DNA from: Cordylochernes scorpioides
Taxonomy: Eukaryota; Arthropoda; Arachnida; Pseudoscorpiones; Chernetidae
DNA length: 64,000 bases
Assembly (NCBI GenBank): GCA_030710605.1
Contig: CP092874.1
Location: forward strand, 75,110,133-75,174,132
Direction: 5' to 3'
The position numbers were made by a program, and so were the translations under genes. Positions within the stretch are counted from its first letter, which is position 1; the number at the start of each line of letters is the position of its first letter. Of the stretch, positions 21,277 through 31,464 are shown in pieces. The notes under the pieces were generated by a model. It did no database searches. It was not told where the DNA came from and was given only the letters and a program-made list of their open reading frames with translations.

Positions 21277-21670
21277 TCTAACATTAGCGAAATCTTCTGA
21301 AAATTTTAGTTTTTATTCTCAAAATCCCTGAAGAGTCTACTAGCAACTTAAAGCCCTGTAGTTTCTTATCTTCATGCCCTAAAAACAATTCTCTCTGGAT
21401 AAGTCTCATCAGTATTATTTCTGACTTAGTGATTTCTTCTGTACTGAGATCTTCTGAAATTATCTTTCTTCTATCAATCTTGGCGTTGTTGAAGAATCTA
21501 TATCCAGGCGGTGATTTGTTCTATTCTCAAAAAATTGGAATAACGTTCAAATAAATTTTCATTTTCTCTTGTCATACACAAAGTGTTCAGGATGGTCTTG
21601 CGCCTTTCAGAATAAACAATCTCCAAATCAGGGATAATGGTTGATTTGGGCCACTCTTCTTGAGATACCT

Positions 21671-22039
21671 TTAACCATGCAGGTCCTTCCCACCATATTG
21701 TCTCCTTAAGTGTTTCTGCTGAACATCCCCGAGATGGGAGTCTCCCGGGTTTGCCGGTCGGCCTGGTATGTGGCGCCAAGATTCGGGGGAGCTAAGATTA
21801 TGAATTTCCTTAACATGGTTCATCACAAAGGTTGCCCAGTTGTCTTCCCTTTGGATCCAACAGAGAGCATTGGTCGAATCGGTCCAATAAAATCTTGGAA
21901 TTTCCTCAAATTCCAGATCTTGTATGACGATAGCTGCCAAACGAGCTCCAATCAGACAAGCCAAAAGCTCCAATCTTGGGATGGTGAGTTTCTTCAGTGG
22001 AGCTACTCGTGTTCGAGCCTGTATTAATTGGATGTCCAC
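21671..22039 (-). pseudogene. BEL/Pao RNase H segment
   Basis: IPRLELLACLIGARLA and FYWTDSTNALCWIQ with the catalytic Asp, then WRHIPGRPANPGD. A frameshift follows. Confidence 0.75.
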
Positions 22040-22123
22040 TCTATCTTCCTTTTCAATGTGGAGGAAGATACAGGTTGCATAGGCAAACTGACTGTGGTCG
22101 CAAAAGATGTGGAGAGTGGTTTT

Positions 22124-22417
22124 CTATACATAGGAGTCCTTAAAACGGAGCCATCTAGGAATTTCTATGTTAGGCAAGTGTTTCAGTTTGCTAAACCACT
22201 TCCAAAATCTTTGTACTAAACATCCAGGTAGGACTTCATCCCATGTCAACTTCTGTGTCCAAGTTTCCTGTAATATCAGCTTGGGAATTAAAGTCACAGG
22301 ACAAGCAACTCCTAATGGATCAAATATCTTGCTCACAATTGAAAGTACTTTTCTCTTGGTGGTTGGTCCAATTAATTCAAAATCTTCCAAACCAATTGTC
22401 AGTGTGTCTCTATTCAA
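22124..22417 (-). pseudogene. BEL/Pao RT-RNase H connection segment
   Basis: TKRKVLSIVSKIFDPLGVAC and LILQETWTQKLTWDEVLPGC are the conserved connection blocks. The RT palm with the catalytic Asp pair, which should precede it, is absent: the upstream RYEV block ends at ~22410 and joins this one directly. Confidence 0.75.
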
Positions 22418-22978
22418 AGGAAAGTAGAGCTACCTCATAGCGCCCCTCAATATCTCTCGTTGTGGTGTGGGCGAAATGTTCCTCCATTTCAGCTTGTAAT
22501 GACTGGGTCTTCTTCTCAACCTCCGCGTCAGAGACTCCAATTGCATCTAATTTCCACAAGTTTTCTAGATCCAAAGATAAAAGTGTGGTCACGCAAAGGG
22601 AGCTGGTGTCATCTCTCACCTCCATTGGAGGAATCTTTCCCATCACAGTCCATCCTAGTTTGGTAGGATTGGCACCAGTCCAGATGAGATTCTTCTCTGA
22701 TCATCAGTTAGCAATCTCCCGGCGATGTCCGCCCCTATAAGGACCTATAGGTCTCTCATCAAATCAGACATGTCGAGTTCTTCACTCCCTTCTAAAAATG
22801 ATCTTGGACACACCGGAGGTATGCTTCCACAGATAAGGGGTTGACCTAGTGCTTCAAACTCACAGTGATAGGAATTATTAATGTCAGATAAATGAATGGT
22901 ATAGACCTCATGTTCAACTACGTCGGTACTCGATCCTCCAAACAAGGAATGCAGGAAGAACTCTCTCCTAGATTGTTC

Positions 22979-23248
22979 TTATTCCATTTCCATTGCTGTG
23001 CTATGTAAAATATATGATCTTTGGGATCCTGTGTCTATTATAGCCTGTGCCGTCTTCTCCGTTCTGTTCCCTTTGAGGGTCACTCTCAAAGTAGGTAACA
23101 AGACGTCTGAGGAGGTTGAAAAGTTGGCGAGAGTTTCATCTTGCACCGTTGGAGCCTTAGAAGATCCACCGCGATCTAAAATCAGTTTTGTGCACATGAC
23201 ATCCAGGTGGGAAGACATGTTGCAGATCGAACAACGACATTTCTGCAA
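22979..23248 (-). pseudogene. BEL/Pao aspartic protease segment
   Basis: Contains a Cys knuckle-like start (CRCSICNMSSHLDVMC) and the protease active site IIDTGSQRSYI. Followed by frame breaks. Confidence 0.75.
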
Positions 23249-23611
23249 AATTTACTTAAATGAGAAGGCCGAAGACATTTTCGTTTAAACTCAAATTAGC
23301 GGCAAAGTCACACTTAGGGCTTCCATGATTGTCTTTACCACAAAATACACATTCACTCGATTGGTGAACTGAATTCAAAAGTTCTGAAGCTGTCGCAATT
23401 GGTTTTTACATTGTAGAATTTGGTCTTTGGATGTTTGTTCACTAAATTAGGTTTAGAAGTTGATTCATTCCAGGTACCGATTTCGTTTCTAAAACTCTTC
23501 TCCCGTGCAGTTAATTGTCTTTCTAGAAAGGTAATCAAGTCATTAATTACGTAACCTGTCGGGAGTTCTTTGTTCAACTCCAAATTAGGTCGGCAGGTAG
23601 AAGCTTTATTA

Positions 23612-24061
23612 TTATCGGACACAACAGTTGTCTGTAAACATCAATGACACGTTTAGTGACTCGAGACTTCTTATTTGAACAGAAAGGTTGTCAAAAAGTT
23701 CGCGGAAGGTTCTTACATCGCTTGACGTTTTGAGTGGTCTCATTGACAACAAATTGTTCATATGTAGGCTAATCAAAATGTCTTCTCGCCCAAATCTGTC
23801 TTTAAGCAATTTTATAGCTTTCTCATAATTGTCCGCAGATAAAGCGAAACCTTCGACTGTGTTTAGTGCAGTTCCGCCGAGATGTGACTTCAGATAGTTA
23901 AATTTATCGATCGGGTTCAGTAAGTTGTTCTGGTAAATTGCTGCATCAAAAGAATTCCAGAACGTCAGCCATTCACTAAAGTTTCCATAAAATTTCGATA
24001 TCATCAATTTCGGAAGCTTCACATGTGCAGGAAGGTACATAATGTCTCGTTTTGGATTCAT
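23612..24061 (-). pseudogene. BEL/Pao gag (DUF1759-like) segment
   Basis: 149 codons with the pattern LPKL-x5-F-x-G-x3-EW-x2-FW and NYLKSHLGG, the conserved capsid-like gag domain of BEL/Pao elements. A further upstream N-terminal segment (23976-24293) lies in another frame, showing a frameshift. Confidence 0.8.
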
Positions 24062-25638
24062 CTATTCGTGAGTTCGAATTCGTTATATTTTCGCCATGAA
24101 AATCTGATTGGCGAATCTTTTTATTTGCCCTAAATCTCCAAGTAATATATTTCTCTCGATATTCCTCTACCCCCTGTAATTCCCTCTCTAAATCGCCAGT
24201 TTCAAGAAGCGTTTCTATTTCGTGATCAACTAATTTAAGTTCATTAAATGATTCATTCAATTGTTCTAATAATTCTTCAAGTTCAATTCTCATTAGCGTG
24301 TCAAGTCCACTTTCAATTTTATTGCATGTTATCGTTAAATATGATCTGTTAATAGCACGCTTCTTCTTTAAACGTAGAATTAATTCTTCGCCATCATGTA
24401 AAAAAGTGGCAAGTAGGGTTAGCTAGCGAGTTCCAAAATGGTCAGCTCAAAGTGCTTTTTTTTTTCTTCTTCTAGAATTTACCTTCAACTCAAAAATATT
24501 GCGATTTCACCGCCACTCTGTGTTGTGACAACGATCTAAGTTCTATAGAGGGAGTCACTCACTTCTATTCTTGGTCTATTCACTGGTCCTGCCGCTGCAT
24601 CAGGCCTCTCATGGGGAGGCATTTACCATCATCGGGCGGCCCCCTGACCTGTAGGGCTGGGTCTTCGGGCATGGCCTAGACGATGACGCCCTGGCCATCC
24701 TGGCGTCTGCCAAGACGCGCATCTATAGGTACTTCCTCGGCGCCGAACTGAGGAGTGTACAAGAAGACCCCCTCCTTGTCTGGAGGAGGACTCTCTCAAT
24801 GTGGGGAAGCCTTCCTTGCTGAAAATATGTGTATATATGGTAATTTAAAACAACAACCTCATATTGTGTAGATAACTTATAACAAGATTGCCATGTTGTA
24901 TATAGAAACACATCTATAAATAATTATGCGCATGATTAATCTGTGTCTTTACATCACCCTATGTAATGTAATTTGTACAAAGTGGATGAATAAATAAAAT
25001 CTGTAATAGATTTAAGAGTTGAGCTAAAGCAGAGATCGAGCATAGTATTACCAAAACAACAGTCTAAAGATGGGAGTCATAAATCAGGTAGATTCACAGT
25101 TCCCACGACAGGCCACCCACACTGTCACATGTGGTGGAATGCAGAGACCCCTCTCACACCTGGACAGGTAAAGGCGCCCTTTCTCAAACGCCCCTGTCAC
25201 ATAAGGTCACCCCGTCTTTAACCTATAAATCATCACCTTACAGGGACTTGACAGTTCAGTCAGTTGAGTTTAGTTCACCCTTAGCGTCAGCTCACGTCGG
25301 TCGTACCTTATGTCGATCTCAACTATCATGTAGACGAGCAAGAAACTTCTATGTCTCCATCTTTCGCCCCTGGCTCAACTTTTATCTGTTTACGGAACTT
25401 TCTTAGTGCAACTGTGTCTTCGTTTTTTGTGTGGATATCCCCAGCTTTCCACTCTGCCTCGACCACGACTGCCTGTATTTTGTGAGAACTTTTAAAGGTC
25501 TTCCAAGGTGCAGAGAGGTACTGGAAAACTCTACATCCTGACTGTTCCTCTTGGTCAACACAGTACAACAAGAGCTACCAGGACTTCAACTTATTTCAGT
25601 AGTCGACAGGATCTCATCACAGATAAGTCGATAGCAAC

Positions 25639-25859
25639 TGTAGGCGCCATCCCGACCAGAGAGCCACAGATAAACAGATTATAAACGCACAGAATATAGA
25701 ATCCGAGCTCCCCAGTAGAAGGAATACCCGGAAGACGACGGTACTCTCTGTTATATGTGTTGTTCACTATTATGTTTTTGTTTTAATAAAGGCTACTAAA
25801 TTATTTCATTGGATCCTCTCTTTCTTTTTCCCAGTAAGAAACGCCTACGGAAGCCAACA
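25639..25859 (+). repeat. Gypsy 5' LTR
   Basis: 221 bp, TGTAGGCGCC...GAAGCCAACA, with an AATAAA at ~25790. A related but diverged LTR end lies inside the Helitron at 39702-39750. Confidence 0.95.
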
Positions 25860-26254
25860 GAAATTCAGAAGTGGGATAGTCCTGAAGAAAATTGAAGATT
25901 CACTGGAATAATTTGGAAACGAGAAGGACGTGGCGCGGTGACCAATCAACGTAAGAGGAGTTGCATGGTATGTACGAAATTTAATTACCTATTCCTAAAA
26001 GTATTATTGCAAGTCATCTCGATAAAAGTATTATCGCAAAGTATCGCGGTAAAAGTATTATTGCAAATCATCTCGATAAAAAGTATTATCGCAAAGTATC
26101 GCGGTAAAAAGAAAAAAAAAAGTATTGTCTCAAAATTACAAAGAAAAGTTGATTTCGTTTAAAGAAATAATTGAAACAGTACGTATCTGGTTTAGTCAGT
26201 TTTATTTGTTTATTTTAAAATTTTTTGCTTTGTTTATTTTTCCTTTTGAAAAAC

Positions 26255-29200
26255 ATGACTTATTTAGCGAAAGTAAGGAAATGCGATTTGAGCAAGTTGG
26301 CGTATGAACTCGGCGAGGTAGTACCGCCAGAGAGCAGGATCGTCGACTTAAAACACCTTATTTTGAATAGCCAATCTTACGAAGAAGAATTCGCAAAGCA
26401 ACTGTTGGAGACTCTGATCGAGGATCGGGAACGAATCGAGGAGCGGGAACGAATCGAGGATCGGAAACGAATCGAAGATCGGGAACGAATCGAACGGAAA
26501 CGAAAAGAACAAATGGTAATGGAATTCGAGCTTGAGAAGCTGCGCATCCAGACTACACGCGGAAACAACGATACGTCTCGAAGTACCAGCAATGACGCAC
26601 ATTACGAGATACGTAAACTGATGCCCAAGTACGAGTCGACGGACAATGATTTGAGTTTTTACCTAATTCTTTTCGAAAGACAGGCAAAGCGACTAGGATT
26701 GGATGAAGACCAATGGGCGTTCAGCCTCCTAGGATTGCTACCTTACGAAATGACTCAATTAATCGCTCGGGAGACAGAAGAACAAATCGGCGATTATAGG
26801 TTCGTGAAAATGTTGCTCCTAAAACGGTACAAGTTGAGCCCCGAACAATTCAGACAAAAATTCGAGAAGCACGAGAGATCTCAAAAGGGTTCCTGGAGAG
26901 ACTTCGCTTTCGAATTGCGAGGATATTTCAACGAATGGATCGAAGGAATGAACGTGGAAAATTTCGACGCCCTAAAGGATTTGTCCGTCACTAACCAGCT
27001 AAAGAAAAAAGTTCCAAATGTGCTGCGTAATCATCTCATTGACGATTGGACCAAGTTAAACAACCCAGATGAGTTGGCGGATAAACTGGACGAGTACGAA
27101 AATGTTCGCACCGAGATGGGACCTCCGCATTGGAATGCGAAACACCTCATACCACCGTCGTTTCAGCAGAAATCTGCGAGATTCCCCAACCAAAGCGAAG
27201 TTAAAGAGACTAAACAAGGAACGAATGTTTCGGGTCAAGACGCTGCAAGGAACGAAATCAGTGAAACGTACCCTAACACCTTGAGGAGAATGGTCAACCG
27301 TACGATCAGAAACGACAAGGGAGAACCGAAGTGCTTCAACTGCAATCAGTTTGGACACATTGCCAGAGACTGCCCTTCACCCAGGACTACGTTGACATGC
27401 CGAGGATGCGGTCAAACGGGACACAAGAAAAGGAATTGCACAAGACCCAAAGAAGGACTAAAAGTAGCCAACCTGGAAGTCGAAGGACTGGAGACTGTCC
27501 CGCCAGATGTATATTTGAAGGATGTCAAGATCGACAACAAGGAAACCGTGAAGGCAATGATAGACACCGGGAGCAGCAGTTGTCTAATGAGAGAATCGGT
27601 CGCAAGGAGGATCAGCGTCGACATCGAACCAGACTCGACTAGTCTGTACGGCATCGGTAACCAGACTGCACCAGCTGCCAGGACCGTTGGGAAGACGACA
27701 GTCGACCTGGAGATTGATGGCATCGTCGGAAGGGAAATCACTGTATTCATTGTCAACGATGATGCCCAACCCTATGACCTATTAATTGGAAGAACATGGA
27801 CAGATCTGCCCTACGTATCCTTCGCCAGAATTGGTAAAAACTCGCATATTGGCTATTCATCCGAATTTCCGTTTGCTAATCTGCAAGAAGAAATCAAGTC
27901 GCGTCGCATCGAACTGAGAGCAACCGAAACTGTTCAGTTGGAGAGCGACTCCATTAACTTTACAAGTGCAATCACAGACGAGGTAAAGGACGGATATGTA
28001 TTGTTCACAGGAGTAGATGACGCCTGTGTCGATTCCCTATTGGAAGTGGTCGATGGAAAGACGACCGTACCCATCATCTCAGCTGGCAAGGGCAAGTTGA
28101 GAGTAAGGAAGAACCAATGTGTAGGGCGAGTTGAACTACTGAACCTTGATGATATTGTTGTTAACCTGGACGTCGCAGAGGATTCGTTTCAGACTAAAAA
28201 TGAAGAGAAGAGGGAAGGACAATACCAAATGAAACGTAAGCGCCCCATACTGCCTGAGGACATCAACGTCAATCATTCTCTGACTTCGAAAGAGAGACAA
28301 GAAATCCTAGATGTAGTAAACGAGTATAGAGACTGTTTCGCTCTTGGCATGGAGGAATTAGGGTGCACCGATGTCACCAAGATGGACATTAAGGAGGTTG
28401 ATGGAAGCAAGCCAGTCTGTCTGAGACCGTATAAGACGACTGCAAGTGAACGCGAAGCAATCAGGGAGATTGTCAGAGAGTGGAAGGACAATGGAATAGT
28501 CACGGAAACTAGATCACCCTACGCTAGTCCCGTCCTACTTGTGAGGAAGAAAACTGGAGATCATCGTCTGGTGCTAGATTATAGGAGACTCAACATTCAA
28601 ACAGTTAAGGACAAGTTCCCATTACCAAGGATAGACGACCTTCTGGAAGGCCTAAGGAATGCGAAATTCTTCACCACTCTGGATCTGGCGCATAGATATC
28701 TGCAGATACCACTGACCGATAAGGCAAAATTAAAGACAGCATTCATCACCCCAGATGATACAGGTCAATTCGAAAGGATGATTTTTGGACTCGCCAACGC
28801 ACCAGCTGAATTCCAAAGACTGATGCACACTGTCCTAGGTCCGCTGCTGAACAAGAAGGCATTCTGCTATCTCGACGACGTGATTATCCCGGCAAAGGAT
28901 TGGCGGGAGATGATCGAAAGGTTGAGGGAAGTCCTCGAAAGAATAAGATCAGCGAAGTTGACACTGAAACCCTCCAAATGTGAGTTAGGAAGGAGGGAAG
29001 TTGAGTTCTTAGGGTATGTCATCAGTACAGGCGGACTTAAGCCAGGCCCAAGAAAGATCAAGGCGATAGAAGAATTTCCAGAACCCAAGAATGTCCACGA
29101 CATACGACGCTTTCTGGGACTGACGAACTTCTTCAGACGATTTGTAAAGGACTTCGCGAGGAAAGCAGAACCGCTAAGCAGACTTACGAAGAAAGGTTCA

Positions 29201-29578
29201 CAATTTGAATGGAAGGAAGAACAGCGAAGGTCATTTGGAGGACTACGAAAGGATCTGGTCGAATATCCGGTACTAGCTCATTACAACCCTGAACTCAAGA
29301 CAGAAGTACATTGCGATGCGAGTGCTGAGGGATTAGCAGGAATGGTGCTACAGATGGACGAAGACGGCAAATGGCGCTTGGTCTACTGTGTGAGCAAGAA
29401 GACAACAGAGGCCGAGAAGATGTACCACTCAAGCAAATTGGAGCTGATGGCGATAGTGTGGACCTTGGATCGACTACGTCAGTTCCTCGTAGGAATCAAG
29501 TTTACAGTGGTTACAGATTGCCAAGCACTGGTCTACATGAACGCGAAGAAGATTACAAATCCTCAGATAGCGCGATAG
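26255..29578 (+). CDS. Gypsy gag-protease-RT-RNase H (ends at in-frame TAG)
   Basis: First ATG at 26255 (the frame is open slightly upstream, without ATG). About 1107 residues. An N-terminal segment with a charged (ER[IK]E[DE]R)n repeat at ~50-85 leads into a SCAN-like gag/capsid. Two CCHC zinc knuckles lie at ~359-395 (CFNCNQFGHIARDC, CRGCGQTGHKKRNC). The protease active site DTGSS is at ~436. Reverse transcriptase has LDLAHRYLQIPL and the catalytic YLDD at ~871. RNase H starts at VHCDAS, ~1018. The frame stops at TAG after NPQIAR, where the family has a conserved Trp, then continues in the same frame, suggesting a single nonsense change. Confidence 0.93.
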   Translation: MTYLAKVRKCDLSKLAYELGEVVPPESRIVDLKHLILNSQSYEEEFAKQLLETLIEDRERIEERERIEDRKRIEDRERIERKRKEQMVMEFELEKLRIQTTRGNNDTSRSTSNDAHYEIRKLMPKYESTDNDLSFYLILFERQAKRLGLDEDQWAFSLLGLLPYEMTQLIARETEEQIGDYRFVKMLLLKRYKLSPEQFRQKFEKHERSQKGSWRDFAFELRGYFNEWIEGMNVENFDALKDLSVTNQLKKKVPNVLRNHLIDDWTKLNNPDELADKLDEYENVRTEMGPPHWNAKHLIPPSFQQKSARFPNQSEVKETKQGTNVSGQDAARNEISETYPNTLRRMVNRTIRNDKGEPKCFNCNQFGHIARDCPSPRTTLTCRGCGQTGHKKRNCTRPKEGLKVANLEVEGLETVPPDVYLKDVKIDNKETVKAMIDTGSSSCLMRESVARRISVDIEPDSTSLYGIGNQTAPAARTVGKTTVDLEIDGIVGREITVFIVNDDAQPYDLLIGRTWTDLPYVSFARIGKNSHIGYSSEFPFANLQEEIKSRRIELRATETVQLESDSINFTSAITDEVKDGYVLFTGVDDACVDSLLEVVDGKTTVPIISAGKGKLRVRKNQCVGRVELLNLDDIVVNLDVAEDSFQTKNEEKREGQYQMKRKRPILPEDINVNHSLTSKERQEILDVVNEYRDCFALGMEELGCTDVTKMDIKEVDGSKPVCLRPYKTTASEREAIREIVREWKDNGIVTETRSPYASPVLLVRKKTGDHRLVLDYRRLNIQTVKDKFPLPRIDDLLEGLRNAKFFTTLDLAHRYLQIPLTDKAKLKTAFITPDDTGQFERMIFGLANAPAEFQRLMHTVLGPLLNKKAFCYLDDVIIPAKDWREMIERLREVLERIRSAKLTLKPSKCELGRREVEFLGYVISTGGLKPGPRKIKAIEEFPEPKNVHDIRRFLGLTNFFRRFVKDFARKAEPLSRLTKKGSQFEWKEEQRRSFGGLRKDLVEYPVLAHYNPELKTEVHCDASAEGLAGMVLQMDEDGKWRLVYCVSKKTTEAEKMYHSSKLELMAIVWTLDRLRQFLVGIKFTVVTDCQALVYMNAKKITNPQIAR

Positions 29579-31159
29579 TACAATCTGATTCAGGAATACG
29601 ATTTCGAAATTCGACATAAACCAGGGGAGAAGATGGCCCACGTAGACGGAATGAGTAGAGCTCCAGTCGACGACCCTAGAGACACGATGGAGGAAATCGT
29701 GGAGAAAAACCTTGAAGTGTGCCTCACAATCACACTGGAAGAACAAATCTTGATGATTCAGCATTCCGACCCTGAATTGAGAGACCTGATCCAGATCTTT
29801 CGAAAGGACCCGTGTGATAGGACAGTAGGAGAACAAAATAGAATTAACGACTACAGCTACAAAGGAGGCAGACTTTTCCGCATGGTGAAAAATGGAGAAG
29901 AGGAACGAGCCCTGTATGTTATACCCAAAAGTATGAGGAAAAGCTTAGTTGTCAAATTCCATGATCTAATGGGACATTTTGCGACTGATAGGACTGTCAA
30001 CAAAATTAAGGAATTGTACTGGTTTCCTTCAATGAAGAGGTACGTTCGACGCCATGTGGCTATGTGTCTCGAGTGTCTATTTAACAAAGTTCCCGGTGGA
30101 AAACAACAAGGCTTCCTACATCCCATTAAGTCAGGCAAGAGACCGTTTTCCATCGTACACATGGACCACGTAGGCCCCTTCGTGAGAAGTACAAAAGGTA
30201 ACCAGGAACTTTTAGTGATTGTCGATAATCTGACAAGATTTGTCCGATTAAGCCCTGTAAGGAATACATCGACGCTGAACGTCCTGAAGGTAATGAAAAG
30301 TTTTGTGAATGATTTCGGACTACCCGACAAGATCATCAGCGACAGAGGGTCATGTTTTACCTCAAGGCAATTTGAAGAATTCTGTCGAGGAAATGGAATA
30401 CATCATACTCTGAACTCTACGAAACATCCGCAAGGGAACGGGATGGTCGAAAGAGTGAACCGAACAGTATTGTCCACTATAGCAACCAGTATCGAGGATC
30501 CGCGACGGAAGGATTGGGACCTGATTATCAAGGAGGTAGGGCGAGACCTGAACAATGCGGTGAACAAGACGACGAATAAAACACCGTTCGAAACACTCCA
30601 CGGCTATTCCCCTCGATTCCACGATGGGATACTTAGAAGATTAGCCGACGAAGACGTGGACCCATGGACCGAGCCGGATAGAATTCAAGAGAGTGTGAGA
30701 ACCCAAATTGAGAATAAACAAGAAATTATGAAGACATACTACGATAAGAAGAAGTGCCGTACAATCCAATTCGAAGTAGGAGAAATTGTAGTGATGAGGC
30801 ATGTACCCAAAACGACGGGTGAACCAACCAAGGCACAACCCAAATATCGAGGACCTTTGATAATTACCGAGGTTCTGCCAAGCGACACGTATAGAGTGAC
30901 TCAGTTAAGCGAAAGAACCAGTGGACGGTTCTACACGACAACGGCCCATATCAGCCAACTGAAGTCTTGGCACAGTGAAGAAGATGATTCAGCTACAGAA
31001 GAAAGTCCGGACGAGGAGCCAGAAGTAGAAGATACCCCCCCCCCGACGCAACCCACGACGTTCCTGCAACGCAAGGCTCAATCGAGGACGATTGAAATCC
31101 AGGAATGGCCGAATGTAGGCGCCATCCCGACCAGAGAGCCACAGATAAACAGATTATAA
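29579..31159 (+). CDS. Gypsy integrase part of pol, after the TAG
   Basis: Same frame as the upstream part; the first ATG is at 29633 (508 codons). Domains: end of RNase H (HKPGEKMAHVDGMSRA), integrase HHCC zinc finger (HDLMGH...CLECL, ~29960-30080), then a DDE core with Asp at ~30165 (HMDHVGPF), Asp in ISDRGS at ~30340 and Glu in GMVERVN, 35 residues apart (D35E). A GPF/Y-like module follows (KYRGPLIITEVLPSDTYRV), then an acidic tail. All catalytic residues are intact. It would need readthrough of the TAG, or is a pseudogene part. Confidence 0.9.
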   Translation, partial: YNLIQEYDFEIRHKPGEKMAHVDGMSRAPVDDPRDTMEEIVEKNLEVCLTITLEEQILMIQHSDPELRDLIQIFRKDPCDRTVGEQNRINDYSYKGGRLFRMVKNGEEERALYVIPKSMRKSLVVKFHDLMGHFATDRTVNKIKELYWFPSMKRYVRRHVAMCLECLFNKVPGGKQQGFLHPIKSGKRPFSIVHMDHVGPFVRSTKGNQELLVIVDNLTRFVRLSPVRNTSTLNVLKVMKSFVNDFGLPDKIISDRGSCFTSRQFEEFCRGNGIHHTLNSTKHPQGNGMVERVNRTVLSTIATSIEDPRRKDWDLIIKEVGRDLNNAVNKTTNKTPFETLHGYSPRFHDGILRRLADEDVDPWTEPDRIQESVRTQIENKQEIMKTYYDKKKCRTIQFEVGEIVVMRHVPKTTGEPTKAQPKYRGPLIITEVLPSDTYRVTQLSERTSGRFYTTTAHISQLKSWHSEEDDSATEESPDEEPEVEDTPPPTQPTTFLQRKAQSRTIEIQEWPNVGAIPTREPQINRL

Positions 31160-31334
31160 ACGCACAGAATATAGAATCCGAGCTCCCCAGTAGAAGGAAT
31201 ACCCGGAAGACGACGGTACTCTCTGTTATATGTGTTGTTCACTATTATGTTTTTGTTTTAATAAAGGCTACTAAATTATTTCATTGGATCCTCTCTTTCT
31301 TTTTCCCAGTAAGAAACGCCTACGGAAGCCAACA
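31114..31334 (+). repeat. Gypsy 3' LTR
   Basis: Identical by eye to the 5' LTR. The pol reading frame runs 45 nt into it and stops at 31157-31159, so about 15 C-terminal residues are LTR-encoded. Confidence 0.95.
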
Positions 31335-31464
31335 CAACTCATCATCACATTTATATATACCCCTACACTTTATATGCCCTTTTACTCTTTTATTTTTCTC
31401 CTTTGTAAAATTTGATTAAAAGAATCAATAAAATCGTTTAAATTGTCATTGTCTTTTCTTGGTC

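Larger units (their letters stand above)
20290..24497 (-). mobile_element. BEL/Pao LTR retrotransposon remnant, left arm only
   Basis: Degenerate element read right to left. It has gag with a DUF1759-like domain (24061-23612, LPKLMISKFYGNFSEWLTFW) and an aspartic protease (IIDTGSQRSYI, 23248-22979). The N-terminal RT flank is present, then a gap where the RT core should be, then RT/RNase H connection (IVSKIFDPLGVACPV, 22417-22124). RNase H (WTDSTNALCWIQ, 22039-21671), integrase zinc finger (H-x4-H...C-x2-C, 21276-21070), integrase core (YSDNGTNFRG, 20953-20669) and integrase C-terminus (20700-20290) follow. Domain order gag-PR-RT-RH-IN is typical of BEL/Pao. Multiple frameshifts, the RT deletion and absence of recognisable LTRs make it inactive. 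The right arm lacks it. Confidence 0.88.
25639..31334 (+). mobile_element. Ty3/gypsy LTR retrotransposon, recent insertion
   Basis: 5.7 kb element with 221-bp LTRs that look identical base for base, TG...CA ends, and a 4-bp target duplication CAAC (25635-25638, 31335-31338). The internal region codes gag-pol in a single frame, interrupted by one TAG at 29576-29578. LTR identity implies very recent insertion; it is absent from the right arm. Confidence 0.95.
24577..31455. mobile_element. Left-arm-specific insertion (host element plus nested gypsy)
   Basis: Bounded by a 9-bp duplication TTCTTGGTC (24568-24576, 31456-31464). The right arm shows the empty site near 57000-57015. Without the nested gypsy it is ~1.18 kb. 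It includes a possible LTR starting TGTCACATGTGGTGG at 25123 with a TATAAA at 25224-25229 and, across the gypsy, an AATAAAA near 31425. No coding capacity was recognised, so the class is uncertain. Confidence 0.65.

Noticed and set aside
26348-26602. Minus-strand frames rich in DSFPI repeats
   Set aside because: Mirror of the charged ER-repeat in gypsy gag.
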